Counted from the first letter of the stretch, positions 54,011-62,065 are shown. The stretch: DNA of 64,000 nucleotides from Haloplanus sp. GDY1 (GCF_023703775.1 NZ_CP098514.1:372001-436000), one strand, 5' to 3'. The notes: generated by a model from the sequence alone, not told the origin. A program made the numbers and translations.

Positions 54011-54030
54011 TTGACTGAGTGCTTAGTAAA
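54011..54030. promoter_or_regulatory. second copy of the TetR-type operator
   Basis: TTGACTGAGT-GCTTAGTAAA shares its first half exactly with the 52733 operator; the second half is conserved at 7 of 10 palindromic positions. It lies eight bases before the HalOD1 start, the same geometry as at the exporter operon. Confidence 0.6.
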
Positions 54031-54349
54031 TTACAAAGCGGCTATATTAGTGCATCGGTCACAGGTCGCGGAACCCGTGGCTTGTGGAGTGGACGAACAA
54101 CAGTGTACGAAATGAACTGTGTGTGTTTTCACTCCGAAAACGGCTGGTTCGATGACTATGTGCCCGAGGTTCAGTGTACGGATTTTTATAAAGAAAGACT
54201 AGTACTATGGGAATTCGGGAGCACCCCCGCTAAATCGGATAAATGCGGGAGATAGAAGCTAGGATGTCCGGTCACAAGTTCGGTTCAGGATCACGATCTT
54301 GGAATAATTTCCACGCGATGTCAAATATCGTATTTTTGATAGTTGGTGG
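54031..54349. other. AT-rich non-coding right arm of the island
   Basis: No gene is supported in these 319 bases. TTTTTATA at 54183-54190 is a good TATA box on the plus strand, but the following ATG opens only a nine-codon ORF. The stretch ends at the right attachment copy. Confidence 0.45.
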
Positions 54350-54392
54350 CTTCCAAGCTCATGGCCCGGATTCAAATGCCGGCCGGCGCACT
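54350..54392 (+). repeat. right attachment-site copy (partial tRNA-Gly)
   Basis: The 43 bases match 46737-46779 except for G to A and C to G changes in the T arm. It is not a functional tRNA. It marks the right end of the island; GC-rich native sequence resumes immediately. Confidence 0.8.
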
Positions 54393-54490
54393 CGTCGTCC
54401 GCCGACCGACGTCCCCCTCGCTCGGTTCGTTCGCTCGCCGGACGCCCGGCCACTCGCCTCGCACACGCGAACCGTCACCGAACGACGCGA

Positions 54491-56368
54491 TCACCCGCTC
54501 GACTCCTCGCCTGCCCCGTCGACGTCGTACAGTTCGAAGCGCGCGCCGCCCGCCCGACTCTCGACGATGCGCACGCGCCACCCGTGGGCCTCGACGATGC
54601 GCATGAGCGTCGCCAGGCCGAATCCTGTCCCGTCGTCCTTCGTCGAGTATTCGGGCTCGAACACCACGTCCCGTCGGTCGGGTGGGATCCCGGGTCCGTC
54701 GTCAGCGACGTAGAAGCCGCTGTCCTCGGGCAGGGTGCCGATGCGCACCGAGACGTCGTCGGGGCCGTGTTCGATGGCGTTGCGTAACAGGTTCTCGAAG
54801 GCCTGTTGGAGGCGACTGGCGTCCGCCTCGACGGTCGTCGTTCCCTCGACGGTCAGCGTCGCGTCGCCGCTCCGCAGCAGCGACCACGCGTCGTCCGCGA
54901 CGGCGGCGATCTCGACCGATTCACACTGGCACAGGCTGATCCGCTCGCCCGTCTGGGCGAGGGTGAGGACGTCGGTGATCAGGCTGTCGATCCGGGCGAG
55001 TGCCTGCTCGGCCGTCTCGAAGTGTTTCTCGTCGCCCGTCCGGTGGAGGGCTTCGAGGCGCCCCTTCGCGACGGTCAGGGGGTTCCGGAGGTCGTGCGAG
55101 AGGCGCTCGGCGACGTGTTCGAGTCTCCGGATCCGTTCGTCGTCCCGTTGTTCCGCGGCGTCGGTGAAGAGGGCGTACGCGGTGGTGGCGGTGTCGCCGT
55201 CGGTGGCCACCGGCACGGCCCGGTGATGGAACGTCCGGGGACCGTCGGCGGTCCTGCATCGAAGCTCGGTTTCGACGCGCTCCCCACGTCTCACCCGCCG
55301 GGAGATGGAGCGGATCTCGTCGCACCCCTCGTGCGGGGCGATGGCCGCTTCGAGCGGTTCGCCGACGACGCTCCCCGCGTCGAAGCCGAAGGCGTCCTCG
55401 AACGTGGCGTCGACCTCGCGGACGACCGGTTCGTCGCCGTCGAACTCACAGTAGACGACGGCGTCCGTCGTGTTCCGGCGGAGGGTCGCGAGCCGGTCCG
55501 GTTCGTTCCGCTGGCCGTCCGCGGCGTTCTCGCGTTCCGAGACGTCCGTGATGAACCCCTCCAGCGCGGTCACGTCGCCGTCCTCGTCGTACAGGCCGCG
55601 GCCACGCTCCCAGACCACCCTCTCGTCGCCGTCGTCGGTGACGATGCGGTAGGTGAGTTCGAAGGGCTCGTTCGTTTCGAGTGCCTCCTGTGCGGTCTCC
55701 CAGACGACGCCGCGGTCGTCCGGGTGGATCACGTCGTCGCCGAACGACACCTCGCCGCGTTCGAGCGCCGCCGGGGGGTAGCCGATGATCTCCTCGCACT
55801 CGCCCTCGACGTTCGTCATCGGCCATCCCCGCTCGTTCGCACAGCGGTACACCATCCCCGGGAGGTTGCTGATGAGCGTCTCCAGCCGTCGGCCCCGCTC
55901 CGCGGCGGCGGACTGGAACCGGTAGCCCTCGACGACGTTCTCGATGCGGTTGGCCAGTATCTCGTACTGTTCGGTCCCCGACCCCTTCTGCATGTAGTCG
56001 GTTACGCCGGCGGAGACGGCGTCGCTGGCGACCTCCTCGCTTCCCTTGCCGGTAAACAGGATGAACGGCAGACGGGGGTCGTCCTCGCGGACGGCCCTGA
56101 GGAACTCGATGCCGTTCGTGCCCGGCATCTGGAAGTCGCTGACGATGCAGTCTACCGACGCGGTTCCGTCCAGCCGGTCGAGCGCGTCGGCGGCGCTCGT
56201 CTCGACGACGACCTCCAGCCGTTCGCTCGTCCGTTCGAGGAACGTGGCGGTCAGCTCCGCGAATTCGGTGTCGTCGTCGACGTGGAGGACGGTGACCGGC
56301 CGCGGATCGACGTGCGATTCGAGATCGATATCCAGCGCCAGGACGTCGCTCTGTGAGGGATCGGACAT
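54491..56368 (-). CDS. hybrid histidine kinase (receiver-PAS-PAS-HATPase)
   Basis: In the 625 residues, a receiver spans about 22-145 (VTVLHVDDDTEFAEL, phospho-Asp in CIVSDFQMPGTNG). PAS 1 spans about 163-280 with EGFITDVSERE, and PAS 2 about 292-410. The H box is AERLSHDLRNPLTVAKG (His about 428). The HATPase has N box ENLLRNAIEHG, G1 DDGPGIPP and G2 DDGTGFGLATL. It is soluble. A HalOD1 double protein and a MEDS-Bat regulator lie upstream on the same strand, suggesting one signalling unit. Confidence 0.92.
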   Translation of the reverse strand: MSDPSQSDVLALDIDLESHVDPRPVTVLHVDDDTEFAELTATFLERTSERLEVVVETSAADALDRLDGTASVDCIVSDFQMPGTNGIEFLRAVREDDPRLPFILFTGKGSEEVASDAVSAGVTDYMQKGSGTEQYEILANRIENVVEGYRFQSAAAERGRRLETLISNLPGMVYRCANERGWPMTNVEGECEEIIGYPPAALERGEVSFGDDVIHPDDRGVVWETAQEALETNEPFELTYRIVTDDGDERVVWERGRGLYDEDGDVTALEGFITDVSERENAADGQRNEPDRLATLRRNTTDAVVYCEFDGDEPVVREVDATFEDAFGFDAGSVVGEPLEAAIAPHEGCDEIRSISRRVRRGERVETELRCRTADGPRTFHHRAVPVATDGDTATTAYALFTDAAEQRDDERIRRLEHVAERLSHDLRNPLTVAKGRLEALHRTGDEKHFETAEQALARIDSLITDVLTLAQTGERISLCQCESVEIAAVADDAWSLLRSGDATLTVEGTTTVEADASRLQQAFENLLRNAIEHGPDDVSVRIGTLPEDSGFYVADDGPGIPPDRRDVVFEPEYSTKDDGTGFGLATLMRIVEAHGWRVRIVESRAGGARFELYDVDGAGEESSG

Positions 56369-56477
56369 CGGTGAGGGACGGAGGGGAGAACGCAGTGGGG
56401 GAGCGGGTGCTTCGCGAACGATGCGGGGGTCACCGGTTCGGTCGGGGCTGCCGACCCCGGGCGTCGGATCGTGACGG

Positions 56478-57074
56478 TCACGATCCGCTCTCCGTGAACT
56501 CCCGACGGTCGTGCGCGATGGTGATGAGTCCGCACGCCGACACGGTGGCGATGAACCCGCGGAAGGAGAAGGTCAGCCACCCCGACTCCCGGCGGACGTC
56601 CCCGTCGACCGGTCGGAAGACCCGGTCGAGCGCGTCCGGATCGACCACCTCCAGGAGCAGTTCCTGCCGGGAGCCCGTATCCGGAACGTCGTCGACGGCC
56701 AGCAGGAGGGACGACGAGAGGGTCCTGCCGGCGTCCCAGTCGTGCCGGGTCCGATGGACGCCCTCCGACGACGACCGGTTCGGTGGCCGGAACCCCCTGT
56801 CGTCGTCGCTCGCGACCACCCAGTCGTCGTCGCGAACCGCGACCCACCCGCTTCTCATCGGGAAGACGATGCGACCGGTTCCGTCCCGGTCGCGCTCCGA
56901 TGGGTGGGCGAAGAGCCGACCGAGCGCGTCGGGATCGACGGCTTCGTACAGCGACTCGATCTCGGTCACGTCCCTCCCGTGGAGGTCGGCGACGGCCGAC
57001 GCGACGACGGTCGGCGTTTCTCTCCCCGTCTCGACTCGCCGTCGGATCGAACGGGTGCTGTGCATCGGTCCCAT
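56478..57074 (-). CDS. tandem HalOD1-domain protein
   Basis: The 198-residue protein holds two HalOD1-like domains. One spans about 14-90 (VVASAVADLHGRDVTEIESLYEAVDPDALGRLFAHP) and the other about 112-190 (SLLLAVDDVPDTGSRQELLLEVVDPDALDRVFRPVDGD). Each ends with the strand pattern WVAVRDDDWVVA or FIATVSACGLITI. The ATG is either 57074 or 57065. It is probably an output or interaction partner of the adjacent kinase. Confidence 0.75.
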   Translation of the reverse strand: MGPMHSTRSIRRRVETGRETPTVVASAVADLHGRDVTEIESLYEAVDPDALGRLFAHPSERDRDGTGRIVFPMRSGWVAVRDDDWVVASDDDRGFRPPNRSSSEGVHRTRHDWDAGRTLSSSLLLAVDDVPDTGSRQELLLEVVDPDALDRVFRPVDGDVRRESGWLTFSFRGFIATVSACGLITIAHDRREFTESGS

Positions 57075-57236
57075 TCTCCGAGAGAGTGGCGCCGACCGAA
57101 AGTCGGTTGGCACTACGTGGGACGTTCCTTGGCCAGCCGACATTCTACATTCGTAAGCCCGTGGCCGCACGGCGCGTGCCGACCCCGGAACGGGGATCGG
57201 CCTGCCGGCACCCCGAGACTCCGCCACGACGGCGGG

Positions 57237-59546
57237 TCACGGCTCCGCGAAGAGTTCCGCGAACACCTTGCGCTGGGCCTCGCGGAGGTGACGGCTGATG
57301 GTGGGGTGGGTCACGTCGAGCATCTCCGCGATCTCCTGGGTGGTGCTGTCCCGGGGCCACTCGAAGTAGCCGCCGTAGTACGCGGTCTTCAGGGTCTCCA
57401 GCTGCCGGTCAGAGAGGTCGGCTGTGAGGTCGGCCCTGAAGTCGGTTCGGGTTCGAATCTCCCGTTCGCGGTCGTTCTTCGCGACGAGTTCGGCGTCGGG
57501 ATACTTCTCGAAGAACGCCTCCGTGAACTCGCCGAGTCGTTTCTCGCCCGGCACGTCGAGGACGACGTGTGCGGTGTCGCCCGCCGCCGTCAGCGACCGT
57601 GGAACGACGTTGTGTTCGAGGAGGACGTCGAGGAAACACGCGTCGGTGATCGCACACTCGTAGAGGAACTCGCCGTCGTGTTCGGTGACGAGTTCCACCG
57701 AGTCGACGGCCGGCGTCCGCTTGCCGACCTCCCGAACCCGTTCCGGAGGAGCGTCGATGGTGGCGAAGGCGTGGAACGAATCGTCGACGGCCGGGACCAA
57801 CCCCTCGAGTTCGAACCGACAGTCCAGTTCGGAGACGAGCCGGATCGCGGCGTGGTCCGTGTCGTGGAGCCTGATCTCCAGTTCCGTCACCCGGCCCCCG
57901 ACGAGCGTTCGCTTCCGTTCGATCCCGTTCATCGTCCGGCCTGCCAGCCGGGCGATGCGCCCCAGCGCGTCCTCGACGTCGTCCTCGAAGCAGCCGGGTC
58001 GGCCGACGTAGGCGGTCAGGACGCCGTACAGTTCGCCGTCGTCCCGGAGCGGGAGGCTCAGGATGGACTGCACGCCCCGCTTCAGCGCCTCCCCGGCCCA
58101 CCGTTCCGCCGGCGTCCTCGAACGGACGTCGTCGACGACCTGTCGCTCCCGCGTCTCGGCCGCCGTCCGGGTCGGCTCGCTGCCGGCCATCGCCCGCTCC
58201 CGACCGATGGCGTCGAAGTAGCCGGACGGATCGCCGGTCGCGTACACCCGCTCCAGCGAGCCGCTGGCACGGTCGTAGGTGCCGGTCCAGACGAACTCGA
58301 CGTCGCCGAGCGTCTCGACCGCCCGGCAGACGGCGCGCTGGATCTCGGCTCGCGTGCCGGCCGTCGCGAGCGCGTCACAGACCCGGTCGAAGACCTCGGT
58401 GAGCCGTTCGAGGCGGTCGAGGCGCTCGGTCCGGCGTTGCAGTTCCGCCTCCCGGTCTTGGAGGTCGATCCCCCGCGATCGGCGGTCGAGCGCCAGTTCG
58501 ACGACCCCGGCTAGCGTATCGAACACGTCGCGGTCGGTCCCGGGGACGGTCCGTTCGGGGTCGGCGGCCACGAGCAACACGCCGTGGGACCCGAGCGGGA
58601 GCACGACGCCGTCGAGCCCGTGGGCCTCGCCGGTCGCGTTCGTGAGTCGATCGACGGTCTTCCGACGGCCCTCTGTGAAGGCGCTCCAGAGGGTGTCGGC
58701 GAGCGAGTCGGTGAGCGGAACCTCCGCGAACCGCGGATCCGACGCCGCGTCCGCGAGGGGTTCGAGGCTGCCCGTCTCCTCCGTGTAGGTCCACACCGCG
58801 ACCGCCGACACGTCCAGCGAGTCCGTCAGTACTCCGAGGGCGTCCCGCAACGCGTCGTCCCGGGTGACCTGCTCGATCGTCCGATCGATGGCCGCGAGAC
58901 GCCGCTCGCGTTCGTTCAGCGAGCGTTCCCGCGATCGGTGCCGGGAGAGCGACCGCAGCTTCCGATCGAGCGCGTCGGCGTCGGCGGTCGGCCCCGACGA
59001 CCCGGTCCCCGGCTGGTAGTAGGCGTTCGGTCCCACCGCCGCACCGTCCACGTGCTTCGGGTGCGCACGGAGCGTCTCGGAGAGCACCGCCGCGGAGAAT
59101 CGGGATCGATCGTACAGACAGAGACCCCGCACGGGGTGGTCTCGGTAGAGCCTGTTCACCCGCCGCTCGTACTCACACCACTCGTCCACGTCCACGTCGT
59201 GTTCGGGAATCCACGCCGTCTCGGCCGCGACACACAGCCCGTCGTACCCCTGTTCGACCGCCTCGTCGATCAGTCGCTCGAACCCCTCGATGGTGGCCTC
59301 CACGCCGAACTCGCCCCCCCGGAGATACACCCGCTCCGCGGAACGGACGGAGACGTCGGTGGAATCGACGCCGACGTCCGACAGCGCGTCGACGAGGGTG
59401 CCGTCCCGCCCGTCGGCTGTGACGTAGAGACACTTCCTGTTCGAATCGAGTGCCCGTCGGAAGTACGGACCGAGCGAGTCGGCCAGTTCGGACGCCGACT
59501 CGTAGACGAGAGTCGAGTGCTCGTGCGTGTGGTGTTCGGTAGCCAT
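57237..59546 (-). CDS. MEDS-GAF-GAF bacterio-opsin-activator-type regulator
   Basis: In the 769 residues, an N-terminal MEDS domain, the DcmR-like sensor, spans about 5-165 (EHSTLVYESASELADSLGPYFRRALDSNRKCLYV). Two GAF-type domains lie at about 215-360 and 385-535. A Bat-associated domain spans about 540-690, and HTH_10 about 700-760 (LSDRQLETLKTAYYGGYFEWPRDSTTQEIAEMLDVTHPTISRHLREAQRK). It is a one-component regulator. A 21-bp palindrome lies 97 bases upstream of its start. Confidence 0.9.
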   Translation of the reverse strand: MATEHHTHEHSTLVYESASELADSLGPYFRRALDSNRKCLYVTADGRDGTLVDALSDVGVDSTDVSVRSAERVYLRGGEFGVEATIEGFERLIDEAVEQGYDGLCVAAETAWIPEHDVDVDEWCEYERRVNRLYRDHPVRGLCLYDRSRFSAAVLSETLRAHPKHVDGAAVGPNAYYQPGTGSSGPTADADALDRKLRSLSRHRSRERSLNERERRLAAIDRTIEQVTRDDALRDALGVLTDSLDVSAVAVWTYTEETGSLEPLADAASDPRFAEVPLTDSLADTLWSAFTEGRRKTVDRLTNATGEAHGLDGVVLPLGSHGVLLVAADPERTVPGTDRDVFDTLAGVVELALDRRSRGIDLQDREAELQRRTERLDRLERLTEVFDRVCDALATAGTRAEIQRAVCRAVETLGDVEFVWTGTYDRASGSLERVYATGDPSGYFDAIGRERAMAGSEPTRTAAETRERQVVDDVRSRTPAERWAGEALKRGVQSILSLPLRDDGELYGVLTAYVGRPGCFEDDVEDALGRIARLAGRTMNGIERKRTLVGGRVTELEIRLHDTDHAAIRLVSELDCRFELEGLVPAVDDSFHAFATIDAPPERVREVGKRTPAVDSVELVTEHDGEFLYECAITDACFLDVLLEHNVVPRSLTAAGDTAHVVLDVPGEKRLGEFTEAFFEKYPDAELVAKNDREREIRTRTDFRADLTADLSDRQLETLKTAYYGGYFEWPRDSTTQEIAEMLDVTHPTISRHLREAQRKVFAELFAEP

Positions 59547-59642
59547 CCAAATGATACGAAGTTGTCATCTCTCGCGTCCCCGTGCCGCCGAGTCCGCGAG
59601 GTACCGAGTGTACTCGACGGCCGGACAGGAACGCTTGGGTTT

Positions 59643-59663
59643 ACACTTGAACACTTCAAGTGT
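59643..59663. promoter_or_regulatory. perfect inverted repeat upstream of the MEDS-Bat gene
   Basis: Arms ACACTTGAA and TTCAAGTGT (9 bp, perfect) flank CAC. It lies in the gap 59547-59704, upstream of the MEDS-Bat regulator and downstream of the small Bat gene, both on the minus strand. It fits an operator for a dimeric regulator. Confidence 0.55.
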
Positions 59664-59704
59664 GATCGGGGCGTCGTCCGCCCGGAGCGGTTCGGTCGCT
59701 ACTG

Positions 59705-60346
59705 TCACTCGGTGGAAAGGATCGTCCGCCGTATCAGGTTGGAGACGCCCCGGCGGAGGCGCCCGCTCACCGCCGTCGGGGAGAGGTCCATCTCCGCGGC
59801 CAGTTCCTCGACGGTCAGCTTCCGGGGCTCCTCGAAGTGTCCCTCCTCCTCGGCACGGATCAGCGTCCGTCGCTGGACCGGGGTCAGCCCGTAGTCCTCC
59901 TCGGTCGGCCGCCTCAACGAGTGGACGTACTGGAGTTCGAACGACAGTCCGAGTTCCGAGCAGCGGTCCGAGAACGCCGTCAGGGAGTCGCGCTCGTCGA
60001 ACACGATTTCGAACTCCCAGTGATCCTCGCCCGCGGCGCTCCTGAGCAGCGCGTCGCTGGCGCGGACGGCGCTCAGGAGGCCGCGACCCGTGGGCCGCCA
60101 CTCGGTGCGGTACAGGCGGCTGCGTTCGAGGGCGTCCACCTCGGAGAGGTCACGTATCGCCGGCTCCCCGCGTACGGCGTCTTCGAAGCCGTCGAACGAC
60201 GACCCCCGGACCCAGCAGTAGGGTACGACCCCGGCCCGCGACGGGACGTTGCAGACGAACTCGATGCGCTCGACGCCGTCACGCCGTAACGCGTCGCCCA
60301 GGGCGAACGCCTCCGGGGGGAAGGCGAACTCCGCCACCAGACCCAT
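59705..60346 (-). CDS. small Bat-type (HTH_10) transcriptional regulator
   Basis: The 213-residue protein starts MGLVAEFAFPPEAFALGDALRRDGVERIEFVCNVPSRAG, the usual N-terminal domain of small haloarchaeal Bat homologues. HTH_10 spans about 158-208 (LTPVQRRTLIRAEEEGHFEEPRKLTVEELAAEMDLSPTAVSGRLRRG). The start at 60346 is chosen by this N-terminus. Three CGGTTAG copies lie in its upstream region. Confidence 0.88.
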   Translation of the reverse strand: MGLVAEFAFPPEAFALGDALRRDGVERIEFVCNVPSRAGVVPYCWVRGSSFDGFEDAVRGEPAIRDLSEVDALERSRLYRTEWRPTGRGLLSAVRASDALLRSAAGEDHWEFEIVFDERDSLTAFSDRCSELGLSFELQYVHSLRRPTEEDYGLTPVQRRTLIRAEEEGHFEEPRKLTVEELAAEMDLSPTAVSGRLRRGVSNLIRRTILSTE

Positions 60347-60714
60347 ATCGGCTGTATGGGTGAACGGGCGGAAGTGCTTTCGGGCCGTTCGGTAGCGGTT
60401 AGATACGTTGGTTCCACGCGACGGCGAACGCTCGGAATCGGTGTTCGGCGATACTCGGTCGGCGTGACTAACCGTACGTGAACATCGGTTAGTCCGTCGT
60501 TTTACGGAAGGGACGTAGTATCGGCATCGACGACGGCGTAGTTCGAGTCGTGCGCGGACACGACCGTCGGCGCCGAGGGAACTGTCAGAACGACATGATT
60601 TCTGCCGAGGGATATTCGCATATGCGTTTTTTGGCCGATAAAAACTCTCTACGTGGATTTTAGGCTCGTAAAACAACACAGATTTATTACATATCCGTCC
60701 GTAGTGGCTCGTGT
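60347..60714. other. divergent promoter region with CGGTTAG repeats and an AT-rich promoter
   Basis: The 368 bases have no gene. CGGTTAG occurs at 60396-60402 and 60486-60492, and its complement at 60468-60474. GACTAACCG (60466-60474) and CGGTTAGTC (60486-60494) form perfect 9-bp arms around 11 bases. The right part is AT-rich, with CGCATATGCG at 60617-60626 and the TATA box TTTATTA at 60683-60689 for the NifU-like gene. Confidence 0.6.
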
Positions 60715-61041
60715 ATGAGCGCTCAAAGCCTCGAACGACGGACGCGGAACTACCTGAGCAACAACGTCCCGCAGATTCAGGAACACGGTGGCCACTTCGA
60801 GATCGAGGACGTCGATCACGAGACCGGCGAGGTGACCGTCGCCATCGGCGGCGCCTGTTCCGGTTGCGGGATCGCTCCGATGACGATGAAGGCCATCGAG
60901 CGGCGACTCCCGGACGAACTCGACGAGGTGTCGTCGGTGACGGTTCGGCGGGCGGGCGGACCGCGTGCCGCCGTCATGCCGGACAAGACCGACGAGATGG
61001 AGGAGATGGACGAGTACGAGGACTACTCGCCGCCGTTCTGA
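60715..61041 (+). CDS. NifU-like (Nfu domain) iron-sulphur scaffold protein
   Basis: In the 108 residues, the Nfu core spans about 5-80 (RTRNYLSNNVPQIQEHGGHFEIEDVD) with the cluster-binding CSGC at 48-51 and MTMKAIERRLPDELDEV. An acidic tail follows (MPDKTDEMEEMDEYEDYSPPF). It would carry or transfer a [4Fe-4S] cluster. A TATA box TTTATTA sits 26-32 bases upstream, matching a leaderless ATG. Confidence 0.92.
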   Translation: MSAQSLERRTRNYLSNNVPQIQEHGGHFEIEDVDHETGEVTVAIGGACSGCGIAPMTMKAIERRLPDELDEVSSVTVRRAGGPRAAVMPDKTDEMEEMDEYEDYSPPF

Positions 61042-61101
61042 GCGGTCGCTCCCGATCCCTTCGGCGGACCACGCACCCGGCCGTGGATCCGTCGCGACGT
61101 T

Positions 61102-61117
61102 TTTAGGCTAGCCGAAA
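61102..61117. promoter_or_regulatory. iron-box-like palindrome
   Basis: TTTAGGCT-AGCCGAAA is a 16-bp palindrome with one mismatch, of the type bound by archaeal DtxR/SirR/IdeR-like repressors. A related half-type TTTAGGTAGGCC follows at about 61130-61141. It lies between the NifU-like gene and the DtxR-like gene. Confidence 0.5.
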
Positions 61118-61233
61118 AACCTATTCCGGTTTAGGTAGGCCCCATTCAGTATGGCCGGAGTAGTCACGGCGAGGCGCATCGCGCGCTGTCACACGACGGA
61201 TCGGGGGCTGGCGCCCGGGGTGGATTCGTGGCC

Positions 61234-61359
61234 ATGACCGGGCCACGTCGCCGACGGGCGCGGCTATGGGCGGGGCTCTACGTCGGCGTGTTCGACGTGG
61301 GGCGTGAGGATGTGGACGACGAGGGGACGGCCTCGGACCGGAACGGGGAGCGGGAGTAG
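61234..61359 (+). CDS. possible small ORF upstream of the DtxR-like gene
   Basis: The 41 codons read MTGPRRRRARLWAGLYVG and then FDVGREDVDDEGTASD. It sits between the iron-box-like site and the regulator, ten bases before the latter's start. The basic N-terminus and acidic C-terminus are unlike random frames, but I do not recognise it. It may be leader sequence only. Confidence 0.25.
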   Translation: MTGPRRRRARLWAGLYVGVFDVGREDVDDEGTASDRNGERE

Positions 61360-61369
61360 CGCCCGGTCG

Positions 61370-61759
61370 ATGAGTGGCGCCGCCCGGTACCTCCTCGCGC
61401 TCTATATCGTCGAACAGCGACGCGATCCCCCGGTCTCCTCCGGCGACGTCGCCGACCTCGTCGGCCGGTCACAGGCGACGGCGACCCAGATGCTTCAGGG
61501 GCTCGCAGCCGACGGACTGGTCACCTACGAACCGTACGAGGGCGCGGCGCTCACCGAGGCAGGACGCGACCGCGCGGCCGACCTCCACGAGACCTACGTC
61601 ACCCTCTCGTGGTTCTTTCGGGACGTTCTGGACCTGGAGGACTACGAGGCCGAGGCGATGGAGATGGCCGGGCTGATCGACCCGGAGGTCGCGAACCGGC
61701 TCACGGCCTTGCTTCCCTACGAGGCCGAGTCGACGTCGGTGTCGACCGACGACGGGTGA
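61370..61759 (+). CDS. DtxR/SirR-family metal-dependent regulator
   Basis: The 129 residues start MSGAARYLLALYIVEQRRDPPVSSGDVADLVGRSQATATQMLQGLAADGLVTYEPYEGAALTEAGR, a DtxR-type HTH. The dimerisation part follows, LHETYVTLSWFFRDVLDLEDYEAEAMEMAGLIDPEVANRL, where His and Glu residues form the metal site. It lacks the C-terminal SH3/FeoA domain. It probably senses Fe or Mn and may bind the iron-box-like site upstream, next to an Fe-S scaffold gene. Confidence 0.88.
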   Translation: MSGAARYLLALYIVEQRRDPPVSSGDVADLVGRSQATATQMLQGLAADGLVTYEPYEGAALTEAGRDRAADLHETYVTLSWFFRDVLDLEDYEAEAMEMAGLIDPEVANRLTALLPYEAESTSVSTDDG

Positions 61760-61824
61760 GCGGACCGGTGGCGTGGTCGTCCCCGGTCGGCGTCACCGGC
61801 CGACGGCCCGGAGCACTCGATGCC

Positions 61825-61950
61825 TCAGCGAGGCACGTATCGACACGCCTCGTCGCGGCCGTCCTCGCAGAGTCGTTCGAGCGTCTCACAGGCCCGGTCG
61901 TTTCCGTCGCTGCACTCGTCGCGGAGTAGCGCCATGTCCTCTCGTTTCAT
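61825..61950 (-). CDS. four-cysteine microprotein
   Basis: The 41 residues, starting MKREDMALLRDECSDGND, contain two near-repeats: CSDGNDRAC (13-21) and CEDGRDEAC (28-36), a C-x7-C-x6-C-x7-C spacing. The pattern recalls a Sel1-type helical pair or a zinc-binding microprotein. It is acidic and reads cleanly in haloarchaeal codon style. The spacing of repeats and clean start and stop argue that it is real. Function unknown. Confidence 0.6.
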   Translation of the reverse strand: MKREDMALLRDECSDGNDRACETLERLCEDGRDEACRYVPR

Positions 61951-62065
61951 CCGTGTTTCCTCGTGCACTGGTAACGCGTACCACTGGATTCATAATTAGT
62001 GATGAGGCAACGCTCGCCAGTGTCGGTGACGGGGACGCCGCTCCGTGGGAGAACGGGTACGAATG
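61951..62065. other. short gap before the SRP RNA 3' end
   Basis: Nothing is recognised apart from an AT-rich GGATTCATAATTAGTGATG stretch at about 61987-62005. On the minus strand this could hold the promoter of the four-cysteine microprotein. Confidence 0.3.

Larger units (their letters stand above)
46780..54392. mobile_element. tRNA-Gly-bounded genomic island without visible integrase
   Basis: The 7.6 kb lies between the intact tRNA-Gly and a 41/43 imperfect copy of its 3' half. The cargo is visibly richer in A+T than its flanks (e.g. 48.6-54.3 kb) and includes an HTH-MNT/HEPN-like pair, an exporter operon, a TetR-like regulator and a HalOD1 protein. I found no integrase, replication gene or transposase, so the element is probably decayed or was mobilised in trans. 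Confidence 0.7.

Noticed and set aside
54243-54713. 156-codon ORF across the right attachment site
   Set aside because: It reads through the partial tRNA and into the complement of the kinase gene.
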